Shown: positions 23,662 through 32,835 of the stretch, piece by piece | Layout: each line of letters opens with the position of its first letter | Position numbering within the stretch: position 1 is the first letter of the stretch | Assembly: GCA_038525525.1 (NCBI GenBank) | Contig: JBCBHO010000005.1 | Coordinates: 248,001-312,000 of the forward strand | Direction: 5' to 3' | Source of the DNA: Shimia_B sp038525525 | GTDB lineage: Bacteria > Pseudomonadota > Alphaproteobacteria > Rhodobacterales > Rhodobacteraceae | DNA length: 64,000 bases | Notes under the pieces: generated by a model | What the model was told of the DNA's origin: nothing | The model's input: only the letters and a program-made list of their open reading frames with translations | Database searches by the model: none | Made by a program: the position numbers and the translations under genes

Positions 23662-25035
23662 ATGCCCATCGACGCCGCCCTTGCTGCCCTGTCCCGAACG
23701 TTAGGGGATCGCCTGACGCGCTCCAAGTCCGATTTGGCATTGCACGGGCGCTCGGAGTCGCATTTTGCAGAAATGCCACCGGACGCGGTCGCCTATCCGG
23801 AGACGACGGCGGAAGTCGCTGAAATCGTACGCATTTGCGCAGCCGAAGGCTGCCCCGTCATCGGGTTTGGAACGGGGACGGCGCTCGAGGGCCATACCAG
23901 CGCGCCGCGGGGCGGGATCAGCGTGGATTTCAGCCGCATGGCGCGCCTCCTGCGGGTGGATCCCGAGGACATGGTCGCCGTCGTGCAGCCCGGCCTGACG
24001 CGCGAGAGCCTGAATGAGGAGCTTCGGGCCTCGGGCCTCTTCTTCCCGGTGGATCCCGGTGCCAACGCGTCGCTCGGCGGGATGGCCTCCACGCGCGCCT
24101 CGGGGACGACGGCCGTCCGCTACGGGACGATGCGCGACAACGTCGCCGCGCTCGAGGTCGTGACCGCCGAGGGCGCCATCATCCGCACCGGAACGCCGGC
24201 GCGGAAATCATCGGCGGGCTACGATCTCACCTCCCTCTTCGTGGGCGCGGAGGGCACGCTCGGCCTCATCACGGAGCTCACGCTCCGCTTGCACGGGCAG
24301 CCCGAGGCGACGGCGGCCGCCGTGGCGGCCTTTCCTGCCGTGGGTGACGCGGTCGCGACCGTCATCGAGACCATCCTGAGCGGCATTCCGATGGCGCGCA
24401 TCGAACTTCTCGACGCGGCATCAATTGCGGCCGTGAACGCTTATTCCCACCGGGAGGACCCGGTCACGCCGCACCTGTTCGTGGAGTTTCACGGCTCACC
24501 CACCGCGGTGGCGGAAGAGGCCGAGGCCTTCGGCGCAATTGCCGGCGCCCATGGCGCGGCCGGGTTTCGCTGGTCTGAACGGCAGGAAGACCGAGCCGCC
24601 CTTTGGGCAGCGCGCCATGCCGCCTACTACGCGATCCTCGCCTCCCGGCCCGGCGCCCGTGCCGTGGTGACGGATGTCTGCGTGCCCATCTCGAAGCTCG
24701 CGGAAGCCGTGGACGCGACAGCCGCCGACATCGATACGAGCCCCATTCCCGGCCCCATCCTCGGCCATGTGGGCGATGGAAACTATCACGCGATCCTGCT
24801 CATCGACCCCGAAGCGCCAGAAGAGAAGCAGGCGGCGCTCGACCTGCAGACCCGCATGGTCGCGCGGGCGCAGGCCCTCGGCGGGACGGCCACGGGCGAG
24901 CACGGCGTGGGCATGGGGAAGCTCGGCTACATGGAGGCCGAGCATGGCGCGGCCTGGGGGCTCATGGGCGAGATCAAGCGCGCGCTCGATCCGGCGGGGA
25001 TCATGAACCCGGGGAAGCTCGTGCGCCAGAATTGA
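23662..25035 (+). CDS. FAD-linked oxidase, D-lactate dehydrogenase (cytochrome)/glycolate oxidase-like
   Basis: A 457-residue flavoprotein with an N-terminal PCMH-type FAD domain (GFGTGTALEGHTSAPRGG near residue 75, then SLGGMASTRASGTTAVRYG) and a C-terminal FAD-oxidase domain ending in TGEHGVGMGKLGYMEAEHG. It should oxidise a 2-hydroxyacid and pass electrons to the respiratory chain. The ATG at 23662 is preceded by ACGGAGACGAC. It is a single-subunit DLD-type enzyme; no GlcE/GlcF partner is nearby. D-lactate is the likeliest substrate, but others are possible. Confidence 0.88.
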   Translation: MPIDAALAALSRTLGDRLTRSKSDLALHGRSESHFAEMPPDAVAYPETTAEVAEIVRICAAEGCPVIGFGTGTALEGHTSAPRGGISVDFSRMARLLRVDPEDMVAVVQPGLTRESLNEELRASGLFFPVDPGANASLGGMASTRASGTTAVRYGTMRDNVAALEVVTAEGAIIRTGTPARKSSAGYDLTSLFVGAEGTLGLITELTLRLHGQPEATAAAVAAFPAVGDAVATVIETILSGIPMARIELLDAASIAAVNAYSHREDPVTPHLFVEFHGSPTAVAEEAEAFGAIAGAHGAAGFRWSERQEDRAALWAARHAAYYAILASRPGARAVVTDVCVPISKLAEAVDATAADIDTSPIPGPILGHVGDGNYHAILLIDPEAPEEKQAALDLQTRMVARAQALGGTATGEHGVGMGKLGYMEAEHGAAWGLMGEIKRALDPAGIMNPGKLVRQN

Positions 25036-25064
25036 GAGGCCCGGGCGCGGGGCAACCACGGGAT

Positions 25065-25100
25065 GCCTCCGGCGGAGGTACGACGCACAAAGAAGCCGGG
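25065..25100 (+). repeat. intergenic REP-like element, copy C
   Basis: GCCTCCGGCGGAGGTAC, three bases, then GCACAAAGAAG and CCGGG. The CCTCCGGCGGAGG part is a perfect palindrome with a single central base. It lies between the convergent dehydrogenase and recN genes and could help end transcription. It shares its core with copies at 1181 and 19691. Confidence 0.7.
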
Positions 25101-25132
25101 ACCGCGCGCCAGACCAAGCGCGTCGCGCGGCG

Positions 25133-26785
25133 CTAGCCCCGCAGGAGCTCTGCGGCGGCGGCGCGCGCCGCTTCCGTGACCGTATCACCGGCCAGCATGC
25201 GGGCGATTTCGTCCACCCGGGCATCGGGGGCGAGAGGATCGACCTGCGAGAAGGTCATGTCGTTCTCCACGCGTTTGGCCACGCGCCAATGATGGGCACC
25301 GAGGGCCGCCACCTGGGGAGAATGGGTCACGACGAGGACCTGGCTCGTCTCCGAGAGCCGGGCAAGCCTGCGCCCGACGGCGTCGGCGGTGGCACCCCCC
25401 ACCCCGCGATCGATCTCGTCGAAGATCATGGTCTGCCCGCCATCACCCCCGGTCAGGCAGACCTTGAGCGCGAGAAGGAAGCGGCTGAGCTCGCCACCGG
25501 ATGCGATCTTGTTGAGCGGTCCCGGCGGCGCGCCGGGATTGGTGGCCACGGTGAAGGCGACCTGGTCGCTGCCGGACGGCCCGGGATCGGCAGGCGAGAT
25601 CTCCGTCTGGAAGACCGCCCGCTCCATTTTCAAGGGCGCGAGCTCACTGGCCATCGCCGCGTCGAGCCGCGCGGCGGCTTTGAGGCGGGCATCGCTGAGG
25701 GCCGCGGCGGCTTTTGCATAGGCCGCGTCAGCCTCTTCGAGCGCGGTTTCGAGGGCCGAGACATCGCCAGCGCTCGCTTCGAAGGCCGCGAGGCGCGCGG
25801 CGAATGTCGTGCCGAGCTCAGGCAGTTCGTCTGGCTGAACCTGGTGCTTTCGGGCCAGGGCGCGCACGGCGAAAAGACGCTCCTCCGTGGCGTCGAGTTC
25901 ATGGGGATCGAAGGAGAGCCTGTCGAGGAGGCTTTCCACGCCGCTCTGGGCCTCTGCGAGTTCGGCCAAGGCGCGCCCGAGGGCCGCGAGCGGCGCCGCG
26001 GCTTCGTCGGGCACCTTGTCTTCAGCGGCTTCGAGCCAGCGCGCCGCGTCCCCGATGAGGCCTTCTGCGCCGTCCGGGCCAAGCGCTTGCGCCGCCTTGG
26101 CAATGTCTTCGCCGATGCGCTCGGCCGCCTGCATGAGCCGCCGCCGCGCATCGAGCGCGGCATCTTCACCCAGGTCAGGCGCAAGCTTCGTGAACTCGTC
26201 GACGGCATGACGCAAGAAATCCTCTTCCGCCGCGAGGGTCTCCGCACGCTCCCTGGCCTCCGTGAGGGCCTGCGCCGCCTGTCGCCGGGTGCGCCACGCG
26301 TCACTGACGGACACGACCTCTGCATCCACCCCGGCGAAAGCATCGAGGAGCGCGCGGTGCCCCCTGACGTTGAGAAGGCCCCGATCGTCATGCTGGCCAT
26401 GGAGCTCCACGAGCGTCTCCGACAGCGCCCGCAGGAGATCACCGGAGGCCCGCCGATCGTTGACGTAGGCGGTCTTGCGGCCATCGCTCCGGTTGATGCG
26501 CCGGAGCACGAGCTCGCCGTCGTCCGAGGCATAGCCGGCGTCTTCCAGGACCGCATGGGCGCCGTGATCGGGAGGCAGATCGAACCACGCCGTGACTTCG
26601 CCCTGCTCGGCCCCCTGGCGCACGAGATCGGCCCGACCACGCCAGCCGAGAACAAAGCCCAGAGCATCCAGCAATATCGATTTGCCCGCGCCGGTTTCAC
26701 CCGTGAGCACGTTGAGACCGGGCTGGAACTCAAGCTCCAACCGATCGATGATCAGCATGTCTCGGATATCAAGTCCGCGCAGCAT
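25133..26785 (-). CDS. recN: DNA repair protein RecN
   Basis: A 550-residue SMC-like ATPase for double-strand break repair. The P-loop GETGAGKS is near residue 28, long helical arms fill the middle, and the C-terminal signature region has KIASGGELSRFLLALK, followed by FDEIDRGVGG. The ATG at 26785 (MLRGLDIRDMLIIDRLELEF) fits the family start; a GTG at 26812 would add nine residues and sits on top of the only GGAGG. It follows bamD by 36 bases, so lpxC-bamD-recN may be partly co-transcribed. Complete. Confidence 0.94.
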   Translation of the reverse strand: MLRGLDIRDMLIIDRLELEFQPGLNVLTGETGAGKSILLDALGFVLGWRGRADLVRQGAEQGEVTAWFDLPPDHGAHAVLEDAGYASDDGELVLRRINRSDGRKTAYVNDRRASGDLLRALSETLVELHGQHDDRGLLNVRGHRALLDAFAGVDAEVVSVSDAWRTRRQAAQALTEARERAETLAAEEDFLRHAVDEFTKLAPDLGEDAALDARRRLMQAAERIGEDIAKAAQALGPDGAEGLIGDAARWLEAAEDKVPDEAAAPLAALGRALAELAEAQSGVESLLDRLSFDPHELDATEERLFAVRALARKHQVQPDELPELGTTFAARLAAFEASAGDVSALETALEEADAAYAKAAAALSDARLKAAARLDAAMASELAPLKMERAVFQTEISPADPGPSGSDQVAFTVATNPGAPPGPLNKIASGGELSRFLLALKVCLTGGDGGQTMIFDEIDRGVGGATADAVGRRLARLSETSQVLVVTHSPQVAALGAHHWRVAKRVENDMTFSQVDPLAPDARVDEIARMLAGDTVTEAARAAAAELLRG

Positions 26786-26821
26786 GTTCTGCCGGGTGGT
26801 GGTGGCCCCCACCCCTCCCTG

Positions 26822-27646
26822 TCAGAGCCATTCGCCTCGGATGACCTGGCGGTAAATCGCGCTGAGCCAATTGTCCCCGATGGAGCGCGCATCGAGCCCC
26901 GCCCCACGCAGGAGCGCGAAGCTGTCTTCGTACCAGTCCGTGGACCGATAATTGAAGCCCAGGATCGCGCCGGCGGTCTGCGCCTCTGCATCGAGCCCGA
27001 GCGCGAGGTACCCTTCCACCAGACGGTGGAGCGCCTCGGCGGTGTGCGTCGTCGTCTGGAAATCCTCGACGACCACGCGGAAGCGATTGATGGCGGCGCC
27101 GTAATGCCCCTGCTTCAGGTAATAGCGCCCGATTTCCATCTCCTTGCCGGCGAGGTGATCGAAGGCGAGATCGAACTTGAGAAGCGAGGTCTCCGCGTAT
27201 TCGCTCTCGGGATAGCGCTCGATCACGACGCGAAGGGCCTGCAAGGCCTGGAAGGTCAGGCCCTGGTCGCGCCCCACCTCGTCGATCTGGTCGTAGTAGC
27301 TCAGCGCCAGCAGGTATTGCGCATAGGCGGCATCGCTGTCGGCCGGGTAGAAATCGATGTAGCGCTGCGCGGAGGCGCGGCTGTTGGGATAGTCCGTGCC
27401 GCGATGGTAGGCGAAGGCCTGCATGATGAGCGCGCGCTTGGCCCATTCGGAATAAGGATAGAGGCGCTCCACCTCGCCGAAATAGAAAGCGGCATCGTCG
27501 GGCCTCGACCGGCTGAGTTCGAATTCGCCGCGGTCGTAGATTTCCTTGGCGCTGAAATTCTCCAGCGGGACGCGGGGACGATCATCGAGACCGCAGCTCG
27601 CAAGCGCCCCGAGCGCCATGGCCAGCACGATCCCTCTTACAATCAT
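26822..27646 (-). CDS. bamD: outer-membrane assembly lipoprotein BamD
   Basis: A 274-residue lipoprotein of the BAM complex, which inserts beta-barrel proteins into the outer membrane. The signal peptide ends in a lipobox (LASC, cysteine at residue 18). The rest is built of TPR-like helix pairs (AKEIYDRGEFELSRSRPDDA; YLLALSYYDQIDEVGRDQ). The ATG at 27646 has GAGGATGCATCC upstream. It lies between lpxC (100 bases upstream) and recN, so outer-membrane biogenesis genes follow the dcw cluster. Complete. Confidence 0.94.
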   Translation of the reverse strand: MIVRGIVLAMALGALASCGLDDRPRVPLENFSAKEIYDRGEFELSRSRPDDAAFYFGEVERLYPYSEWAKRALIMQAFAYHRGTDYPNSRASAQRYIDFYPADSDAAYAQYLLALSYYDQIDEVGRDQGLTFQALQALRVVIERYPESEYAETSLLKFDLAFDHLAGKEMEIGRYYLKQGHYGAAINRFRVVVEDFQTTTHTAEALHRLVEGYLALGLDAEAQTAGAILGFNYRSTDWYEDSFALLRGAGLDARSIGDNWLSAIYRQVIRGEWL

Positions 27647-27746
27647 GGATGCATCCTCGTCGCCCGATTTTCACGCCTTGCCAGCCATCTGAAACGGCCA
27701 GTCCCGGTTAGCATGTTTGCGCTTGGACGCAAATTCCCATTCGGCG

Positions 27747-28670
27747 TCAGGCGTGGAGCGCCACGGCGTCTGCGCGGGTGAGCCCGGCGCCGGGAAGCCG
27801 CGCGACCATGTCGACATCGCAATCCACCATGCGGAAGCAATCGGGGCGCGCGAAGACCGCGTGGAGCAGGATGTTGGTCAGGGCATGTCCGGCTCGATGC
27901 CCGACATACCGGCCAATGATGGGAGCACCAGCCAGGGCAAGGTCGCCCACGGCATCGAGCATCTTGTGGCGCACCGGCTCATCCCCGTGGCGAAGCCCGC
28001 CCGGGCTGAGGATCTGGGCGCCTTCGAAGACCACTGCGTTCTTGAGCGTGCCGCCGAGGGCGAGCCCATTCGCGTGCATAGCGCGCACATCCGCGTTGCT
28101 GCAGAACGTCCGGCTGTCGGACAGCTCGTGCACGAATGCACCGTTCGCGAGGTCGAGCGTCTTTGCCTGATGACCGATGGCGGCGTCTTCGAAATCGATG
28201 TCGAAATCCATGGCGAAGCCCTCCGCCGGTTCGAGGCGGGCGACCGCCTCCCCTTGCTCGACCTGGACCGCCTTGAGGATCTTGATCGCACGTATCGGTG
28301 CAGCCTGCCGGAAGACACCCCGGGCCAGGAACCCGCGGACAAAAGGCGCCGCGCTGCCATCGAGGATCGGGACTTCCGGACCGTCGAGATCGATCAGCGC
28401 GTTGGTGATGCCACATCCTGCGAGCGCAGCCATGAGGTGCTCGATGGTCGAGACGGTGACGCCGCTTGCGTTCTTGATCCGCGTGCAGAGCGGCGCGCGC
28501 TCCACGGCGCTCCAGAGTGCGGGCACCAGCGCGTCACCAAAGCTCAGATCCACGCGGCGGAACCAGATCCCATGCTCCGCAGAGGCCGGGCGGACAGTCA
28601 GCCGCACCGGGTTGCCGGAGTGCAGGCCGACGCCGTCAAATGTGACCGGGGCTTTGAGTGTCGCTTGCAT
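27747..28670 (-). CDS. lpxC: UDP-3-O-acyl-N-acetylglucosamine deacetylase
   Basis: A 307-residue zinc deacetylase that carries out the committed step of lipid A synthesis. Zinc ligands are in TIEHLMAAL (about residue 78) and RHKMLDAVGDLAL (about residue 238). The opening VTFDGVGLHSG is typical. The ATG at 28670 has no clear Shine-Dalgarno sequence. A strong terminator separates it from ftsZ, so it should have its own promoter in the 150 bases between the terminator and the start. Complete. Confidence 0.96.
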   Translation of the reverse strand: MQATLKAPVTFDGVGLHSGNPVRLTVRPASAEHGIWFRRVDLSFGDALVPALWSAVERAPLCTRIKNASGVTVSTIEHLMAALAGCGITNALIDLDGPEVPILDGSAAPFVRGFLARGVFRQAAPIRAIKILKAVQVEQGEAVARLEPAEGFAMDFDIDFEDAAIGHQAKTLDLANGAFVHELSDSRTFCSNADVRAMHANGLALGGTLKNAVVFEGAQILSPGGLRHGDEPVRHKMLDAVGDLALAGAPIIGRYVGHRAGHALTNILLHAVFARPDCFRMVDCDVDMVARLPGAGLTRADAVALHA

Positions 28671-28820
28671 AAGATCGTGACGCCTGTGCAGTTTGCTTTT
28701 CTTAACGCCGAAGTAAAAATTGGGGTCCTCGGCCTCAACTCACGCTTTGCAACCGCGTGAAACAACGCTTCTGCCTTGGCGAAAATCCGCCACCGTCACA
28801 AGGCATTGTTCCTAAACGAC

Positions 28821-28854
28821 AAAAGCCGCCCCGGGCGTGTCCCGGAGCGGCTTT
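28821..28854 (-). terminator. rho-independent terminator after ftsZ
   Basis: Stem AAAGCCGC/GCGGCTTT with an inner CCGGG/CCCGG pairing, followed on the minus strand by TTTTGTCGTTT. It starts 22 bases below the ftsZ stop codon and marks the end of the dcw transcript before lpxC. Confidence 0.88.
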
Positions 28855-28876
28855 CTTACTCACTGTTACAGGTGTG

Positions 28877-30451
28877 TCAGTTCGCTTGACGTCGCAGGAA
28901 GGCCGGGATCTCGATGCGCTCCTGGTCTGCATTCGCCTCCTGCTCCTCCTCGAAGGGCTGAGCTTGCGGCTGCGGAGCAGCGTGTTGCACCGGAGGCTGC
29001 TTGCGCATCGCCTGAGCTTCGCCGTCATGCCCGCCGGTCATGCGACCAATGAGGGAATTGATGCCGAAGCGCGGCTTCTCGCCGGCAGATGCCGCGGCGG
29101 GCGCGGGTTGGGGCTGCTTGGAGACTGCGGATTGCAGGCGCTGCATGGCCTCGGGAGAGGGCGTACCGGGCGCGGGGCGAGACGGCGCGACGAAAGCTGC
29201 CGCGGGCACCTCTTCTTCCTCGATGGCCGGCTCGAAGGCAGGCGGCTCGGGCTGGTAGGCGGGGGGCGGAAGATCGTCCGCGGCGTCGTCGCGCGGCGCA
29301 AAGAGATCGGCGACCTCGGCTTCGGGCTGGGCTGCCTCTTCGACCGCCGCCTCCACGAGCTCTGCCGTCTCAAGCTCCGGGGCAACCTCGACCTCCGGCT
29401 CTGCCGGCGCCTCGGTCTCTGCCACGGGCGCCTGGATCGGTGCGGCGAGCGAGCGGCGCGGCAACGGGATATCCCCGTGGGTGTTGGCCGCATCGATGCC
29501 GGTCGCCACGACGCTCACCCGCATCATGCCTTCCATGGCCGTGTCCAGCGTGGAGCCGACGATGATGTTGGCGTCGGGGTCCACTTCCTCGCGAATACGG
29601 TTGGCCGCTTCGTCGAGCTCGAAGAGCGTGAGGTCGTAGCCGCCGGTGATATTGATCAGGACACCGTTGGCCCCCTTGAGGCTGATCTCGTCGAGAAGCG
29701 GGTTGGCGATGGCCTTTTCGGCGGCCTGGATCGCGCGATCCTCGCCCTCGGCCTCGCCGGTGCCCATCATGGCCTTGCCCATCTCGTCCATGACGGAGCG
29801 CACATCGGCGAAGTCGAGGTTGATGAGGCCGGGCTTGACCATGAGATCCGTGACACCCTTCACGCCCTGATAGAGGACATCGTCGGCCATGGAGAAGGCC
29901 TCGGTGAAGGTCGTGCGCTCATTGGCCAGGCGGAAGAGGTTCTGGTTCGGGATGATGATGAGGGTATCCACGACCTTCTGGAGCGCTTCGACGCCCTCCT
30001 CGGCCTGACGCATGCGCTTGCCACCCTCGAATTGGAACGGCTTCGTCACGACGCCCACCGTGAGCACGCCGAGCTCGCGCGCGGCCTGCGCGATGATCGG
30101 CGCCGCCCCTGTGCCCGTGCCGCCGCCCATCCCGGCGGTGATGAAGCACATGTGCGCGCCGGCGAGATGATCGACGATTTGCTCGATGCTCTCCTCTGCC
30201 GCGGCAGAGCCGACGGAGGGACGTGCACCGGCACCGAGGCCCTCGGTGACCTTCACGCCCATCTGGATCTTTGACGGAGCCTGAGCGCCTGCCAGCGCCT
30301 GGGCATCGGTGTTGGCAATTACAAAATCGACGCCGTCGAGCGCCTTTTCAATCATGTTGTCGACAGCATTCCCGCCAGCGCCGCCCACGCCGAAAACAGT
30401 GATCCGCGGCTTCAGCTCTTCCTGGCCGGGCATCGAGAGATTGAGTGTCAT
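28877..30451 (-). CDS. ftsZ: cell division GTPase FtsZ
   Basis: A 524-residue tubulin homologue that forms the Z-ring at mid-cell. The GTP signature GGGTGTG is near residue 108, and the T7 loop region NLDFADVRSVM near residue 208. After the globular domain comes a long proline- and acid-rich linker (about residues 320-500), then the conserved tail peptide IEIPAFLRRQ that binds FtsA and other partners. The long linker is usual in this order. The start at 30451 (MTLNLSMPGQEELKP) is weakly supported by a GGCGGA upstream. The 187-base gap to ftsA holds four ATGTGG repeats. Followed by a terminator. Confidence 0.97.
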   Translation of the reverse strand: MTLNLSMPGQEELKPRITVFGVGGAGGNAVDNMIEKALDGVDFVIANTDAQALAGAQAPSKIQMGVKVTEGLGAGARPSVGSAAAEESIEQIVDHLAGAHMCFITAGMGGGTGTGAAPIIAQAARELGVLTVGVVTKPFQFEGGKRMRQAEEGVEALQKVVDTLIIIPNQNLFRLANERTTFTEAFSMADDVLYQGVKGVTDLMVKPGLINLDFADVRSVMDEMGKAMMGTGEAEGEDRAIQAAEKAIANPLLDEISLKGANGVLINITGGYDLTLFELDEAANRIREEVDPDANIIVGSTLDTAMEGMMRVSVVATGIDAANTHGDIPLPRRSLAAPIQAPVAETEAPAEPEVEVAPELETAELVEAAVEEAAQPEAEVADLFAPRDDAADDLPPPAYQPEPPAFEPAIEEEEVPAAAFVAPSRPAPGTPSPEAMQRLQSAVSKQPQPAPAAASAGEKPRFGINSLIGRMTGGHDGEAQAMRKQPPVQHAAPQPQAQPFEEEQEANADQERIEIPAFLRRQAN

Positions 30452-30573
30452 ATCGTCATTCCGCCTGTGTTTGTGTTGGCCTCTGCTGCGCGCGCGCGTC
30501 CCGGGCTCTTGTCGTCTCGCACCGCGAAAGTACCGCGATGCTGGCCCATGGTCACGAGAAAAGTGGTATTTTG

Positions 30574-30632
30574 CCACATAATATTGGCATATTTCCGCCA
30601 CATTTCACAGCATGTCCACATCTGCACCACAT
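30574..30632 (-). promoter_or_regulatory. four ATGTGG repeats in the ftsA-ftsZ gap
   Basis: On the minus strand ATGTGG occurs at 30632-30627, 30621-30616, 30603-30598 and 30579-30574, in an AT-rich stretch 123-181 bases before the ftsZ start. Such clusters may be operator or promoter sites for separate ftsZ expression. No classical CtrA site (TTAA-N7-TTAA) is seen here. Confidence 0.4.
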
Positions 30633-30638
30633 GCAGCG

Positions 30639-31973
30639 TCACCAATTCTCCCGAAACCAACGAACCGCGCGACGCAGTGAGCGCGCCGGATAGGTGTCGG
30701 TTGGCAGCTCGAAATCCCACCACTCGTCCTGCGGATGAGCTGCAAAAAGGCTGAGACCCACGGAACTCGCGAACGCGGGCCCCGTCGCGGCCTGAGGCAA
30801 GCCCTGCACGCGAAGCGGGCGACCCAGGCGCACGTGGTGGCCGAGAATACGGGAGGCGAGGCCATCGAGCCCGGCGATCTGGCTGCCACCGCCTGTCAGG
30901 ACGATCGATTGCGAGGGAAGTTGATCGAAGCCCGCCACGTCGAGGCGCGCACGCACTTCCTCGAGGATCTCTTCCACCCGCGGGCGCATGATCCCGATGA
31001 GCTCCGAGCGGCTGACCTGCCGGCGGTCATGCTCCCAATCGCCGGTGTCGCCGCCGATATCGATCATCTCGCGATCGTCCATGCCCGTGGCGACCACCCC
31101 GCCGTAGAAGGTCTTGATGCGCTCCGCCGTGGGCTTGGGAACCTGCAGCCCCATGGAGATATCAGAGGTGACATGCTCCCCGCCCATGCGAACGCTGTCG
31201 GCATAGATCATGTGCCGTTTCATGAAGATGGAGAGGCCCGTGGCACCGCCGCCGAGATCGATGCAGGCTGCGCCCAGTTCCTGCTCGTCCTCCACGAGGG
31301 CCGAAATACCGGACACGTAGGAGGAGGACGCGAGCCCCGCGAGCTCGAGATCACAGCGCTTGACGCAATAGGCGAGGTTCTGGACGGCGTCGCTGTCGAC
31401 GGTGAGCATGTGCATGTCGGCCGTTAGCTTCGAGCCCATCTGCCCGCGCGGGTCGCCGAGGCCTGAGCGGTGATCGAGGGCGAAGTTGACCGGCTGCGCG
31501 TGGAGCACATCGCGCCCCATGCCGTAATCGGGCACGTCACAGGCGGCGAGGCAGCGGCTCACATCCTGCTCACTGACCTTCTCCTCGTTGAGATCGGTTT
31601 CCCCGTTGAGCCCATAGGAGCGCGGCTCGGCCCCCGCGAAGCAGGCAATGACATGGTCCACGCGGACATTGGCCATTTTCTGCGCGGCCTGCACGGCGGT
31701 ACGAATGGCGCGCTCGGTTTCGGCCATGGCGTCGATCTCTCCGAAGCGCACGCCCCGGCTCCGCGTGGTTGCCGCGCCGATGACGCGAAACGCGCTCTGC
31801 CCAGCGAGCGAGCCCATGCCATCCTGCTCGCGAAAGCGATCCGGGCCATCGAAGCGCAGAACGAGGCAGGCGATTTTTGACGAGCCCACGTCGAGGATCG
31901 CGATGACCCCGCGCTGCATGGCCGCCTTTCGCATGTTCCGCATGGCCCTTTGTGCAGAATAAAGATCACTCAT
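30639..31973 (-). CDS. ftsA: cell division protein FtsA
   Basis: A 444-residue actin-like protein that anchors FtsZ to the membrane. The ATP-site motifs are present: AILDVGSSKIACLV near the N-terminus, CIDLGGGATGLSIF in the middle and IVLTGGGSQIAGL near the end. The C-terminal tail (RSLRRAVRWFRENW) is an amphipathic membrane-targeting helix. The ATG at 31973 overlaps the end of ftsQ by eight bases. Complete and in the standard dcw position. Confidence 0.96.
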   Translation of the reverse strand: MSDLYSAQRAMRNMRKAAMQRGVIAILDVGSSKIACLVLRFDGPDRFREQDGMGSLAGQSAFRVIGAATTRSRGVRFGEIDAMAETERAIRTAVQAAQKMANVRVDHVIACFAGAEPRSYGLNGETDLNEEKVSEQDVSRCLAACDVPDYGMGRDVLHAQPVNFALDHRSGLGDPRGQMGSKLTADMHMLTVDSDAVQNLAYCVKRCDLELAGLASSSYVSGISALVEDEQELGAACIDLGGGATGLSIFMKRHMIYADSVRMGGEHVTSDISMGLQVPKPTAERIKTFYGGVVATGMDDREMIDIGGDTGDWEHDRRQVSRSELIGIMRPRVEEILEEVRARLDVAGFDQLPSQSIVLTGGGSQIAGLDGLASRILGHHVRLGRPLRVQGLPQAATGPAFASSVGLSLFAAHPQDEWWDFELPTDTYPARSLRRAVRWFRENW

Positions 31974-32835
31974 TAACGTTAGCTCCCAGCTCTATGCCCC
32001 TGATTTCACGCAGCTCTTCAAGGCCGCTCTCTGCCAACCGCAACGTCGGACGGCGCGGGTTCCGCAAGTCCACGTGCGTGATGTCACGCGCGAGAAGGTC
32101 CTGCGCGGTGTCCAGCAGAATGACGCGCTCGAGCGCGCGCACGGGCGCCTCTTCTGGGAGCTGGATCACCTGCCCCCGGTCGAGCACCACGTCCCATCGG
32201 CGCTCTCCCATCCGACGCAACCCCCTCAACCGGTCCCTGATCGGCGCGGCCGCGCGAACGAGATCGAGCGCCTCGCCCACCGCGCGATCGGCCCCTTCCC
32301 CCACAGCGAGCGGCAAGACACCTGCCTCGCCCCGCTCAGAAAGCGGGCGCAGGACCACGCCATCGACATCGATAAGCTTCAGCCCGCCCCAAGAGCGCCA
32401 CACCATCGCAGGCACGCGTTCGGTCACACCCACCTCGAGGACACCGCCCGCCCGGACGCGGAGGGAGGCCGACTTGACCGGCGCGAGGGTCTCCACGTCA
32501 GCCCGGAGCGCCTCGAGATCGAGATCGAAGGACGACACCGGGAAATCCACGTGGATGGCTTTTCGCACGACCTCGGCCGTCTCTTCGCTCACGCCTTCGA
32601 TGGCGACGAGATGGACCATGAATTCCGGCCGCTCCTGCACCCAGCTCCGCGCCTCCAGAAGGCTCTCGCCAATCGCCACGCGCACGTGGGGCTGAGACAC
32701 ATGGGCATAAACGGCGCCACCGATGATCAGGCAGGGCAGCCCGGTGCGCAGGAGCGCCCGGAAGAGCGGCGTGAGCCACATGCGCTGAAGCCTGTAGCCC
32801 CAACGGGAAGCGGGATCGGGCATCAACGATCGCAT
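31966..32835 (-). CDS. ftsQ: cell division protein FtsQ
   Basis: A 289-residue bitopic protein of the divisome. A single transmembrane segment lies near residues 27-46, followed by the periplasmic POTRA domain (VAIEGVSEETAEVVRKAI) and the FtsQ beta domain (VTERVPAMVWRSWGGLKLIDVDGVVL). It scaffolds the FtsB/FtsL complex. The ATG at 32835 overlaps the ddl gene by 13 bases and has GGAGG upstream. The frame extends to 33015 only as a shadow of ddl. Confidence 0.94.
   Translation of the reverse strand: MRSLMPDPASRWGYRLQRMWLTPLFRALLRTGLPCLIIGGAVYAHVSQPHVRVAIGESLLEARSWVQERPEFMVHLVAIEGVSEETAEVVRKAIHVDFPVSSFDLDLEALRADVETLAPVKSASLRVRAGGVLEVGVTERVPAMVWRSWGGLKLIDVDGVVLRPLSERGEAGVLPLAVGEGADRAVGEALDLVRAAAPIRDRLRGLRRMGERRWDVVLDRGQVIQLPEEAPVRALERVILLDTAQDLLARDITHVDLRNPRRPTLRLAESGLEELREIRGIELGANVNE

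Noticed and set aside
25289..27781. Open frame of 830 codons antisense to recN, bamD and lpxC
   Set aside because: Runs across three well-supported genes; no domain seen; expected from third-position GC bias.
30452..30638. CtrA binding sites before ftsZ
   Set aside because: No TTAA-N7-TTAA pair is present in the gap.
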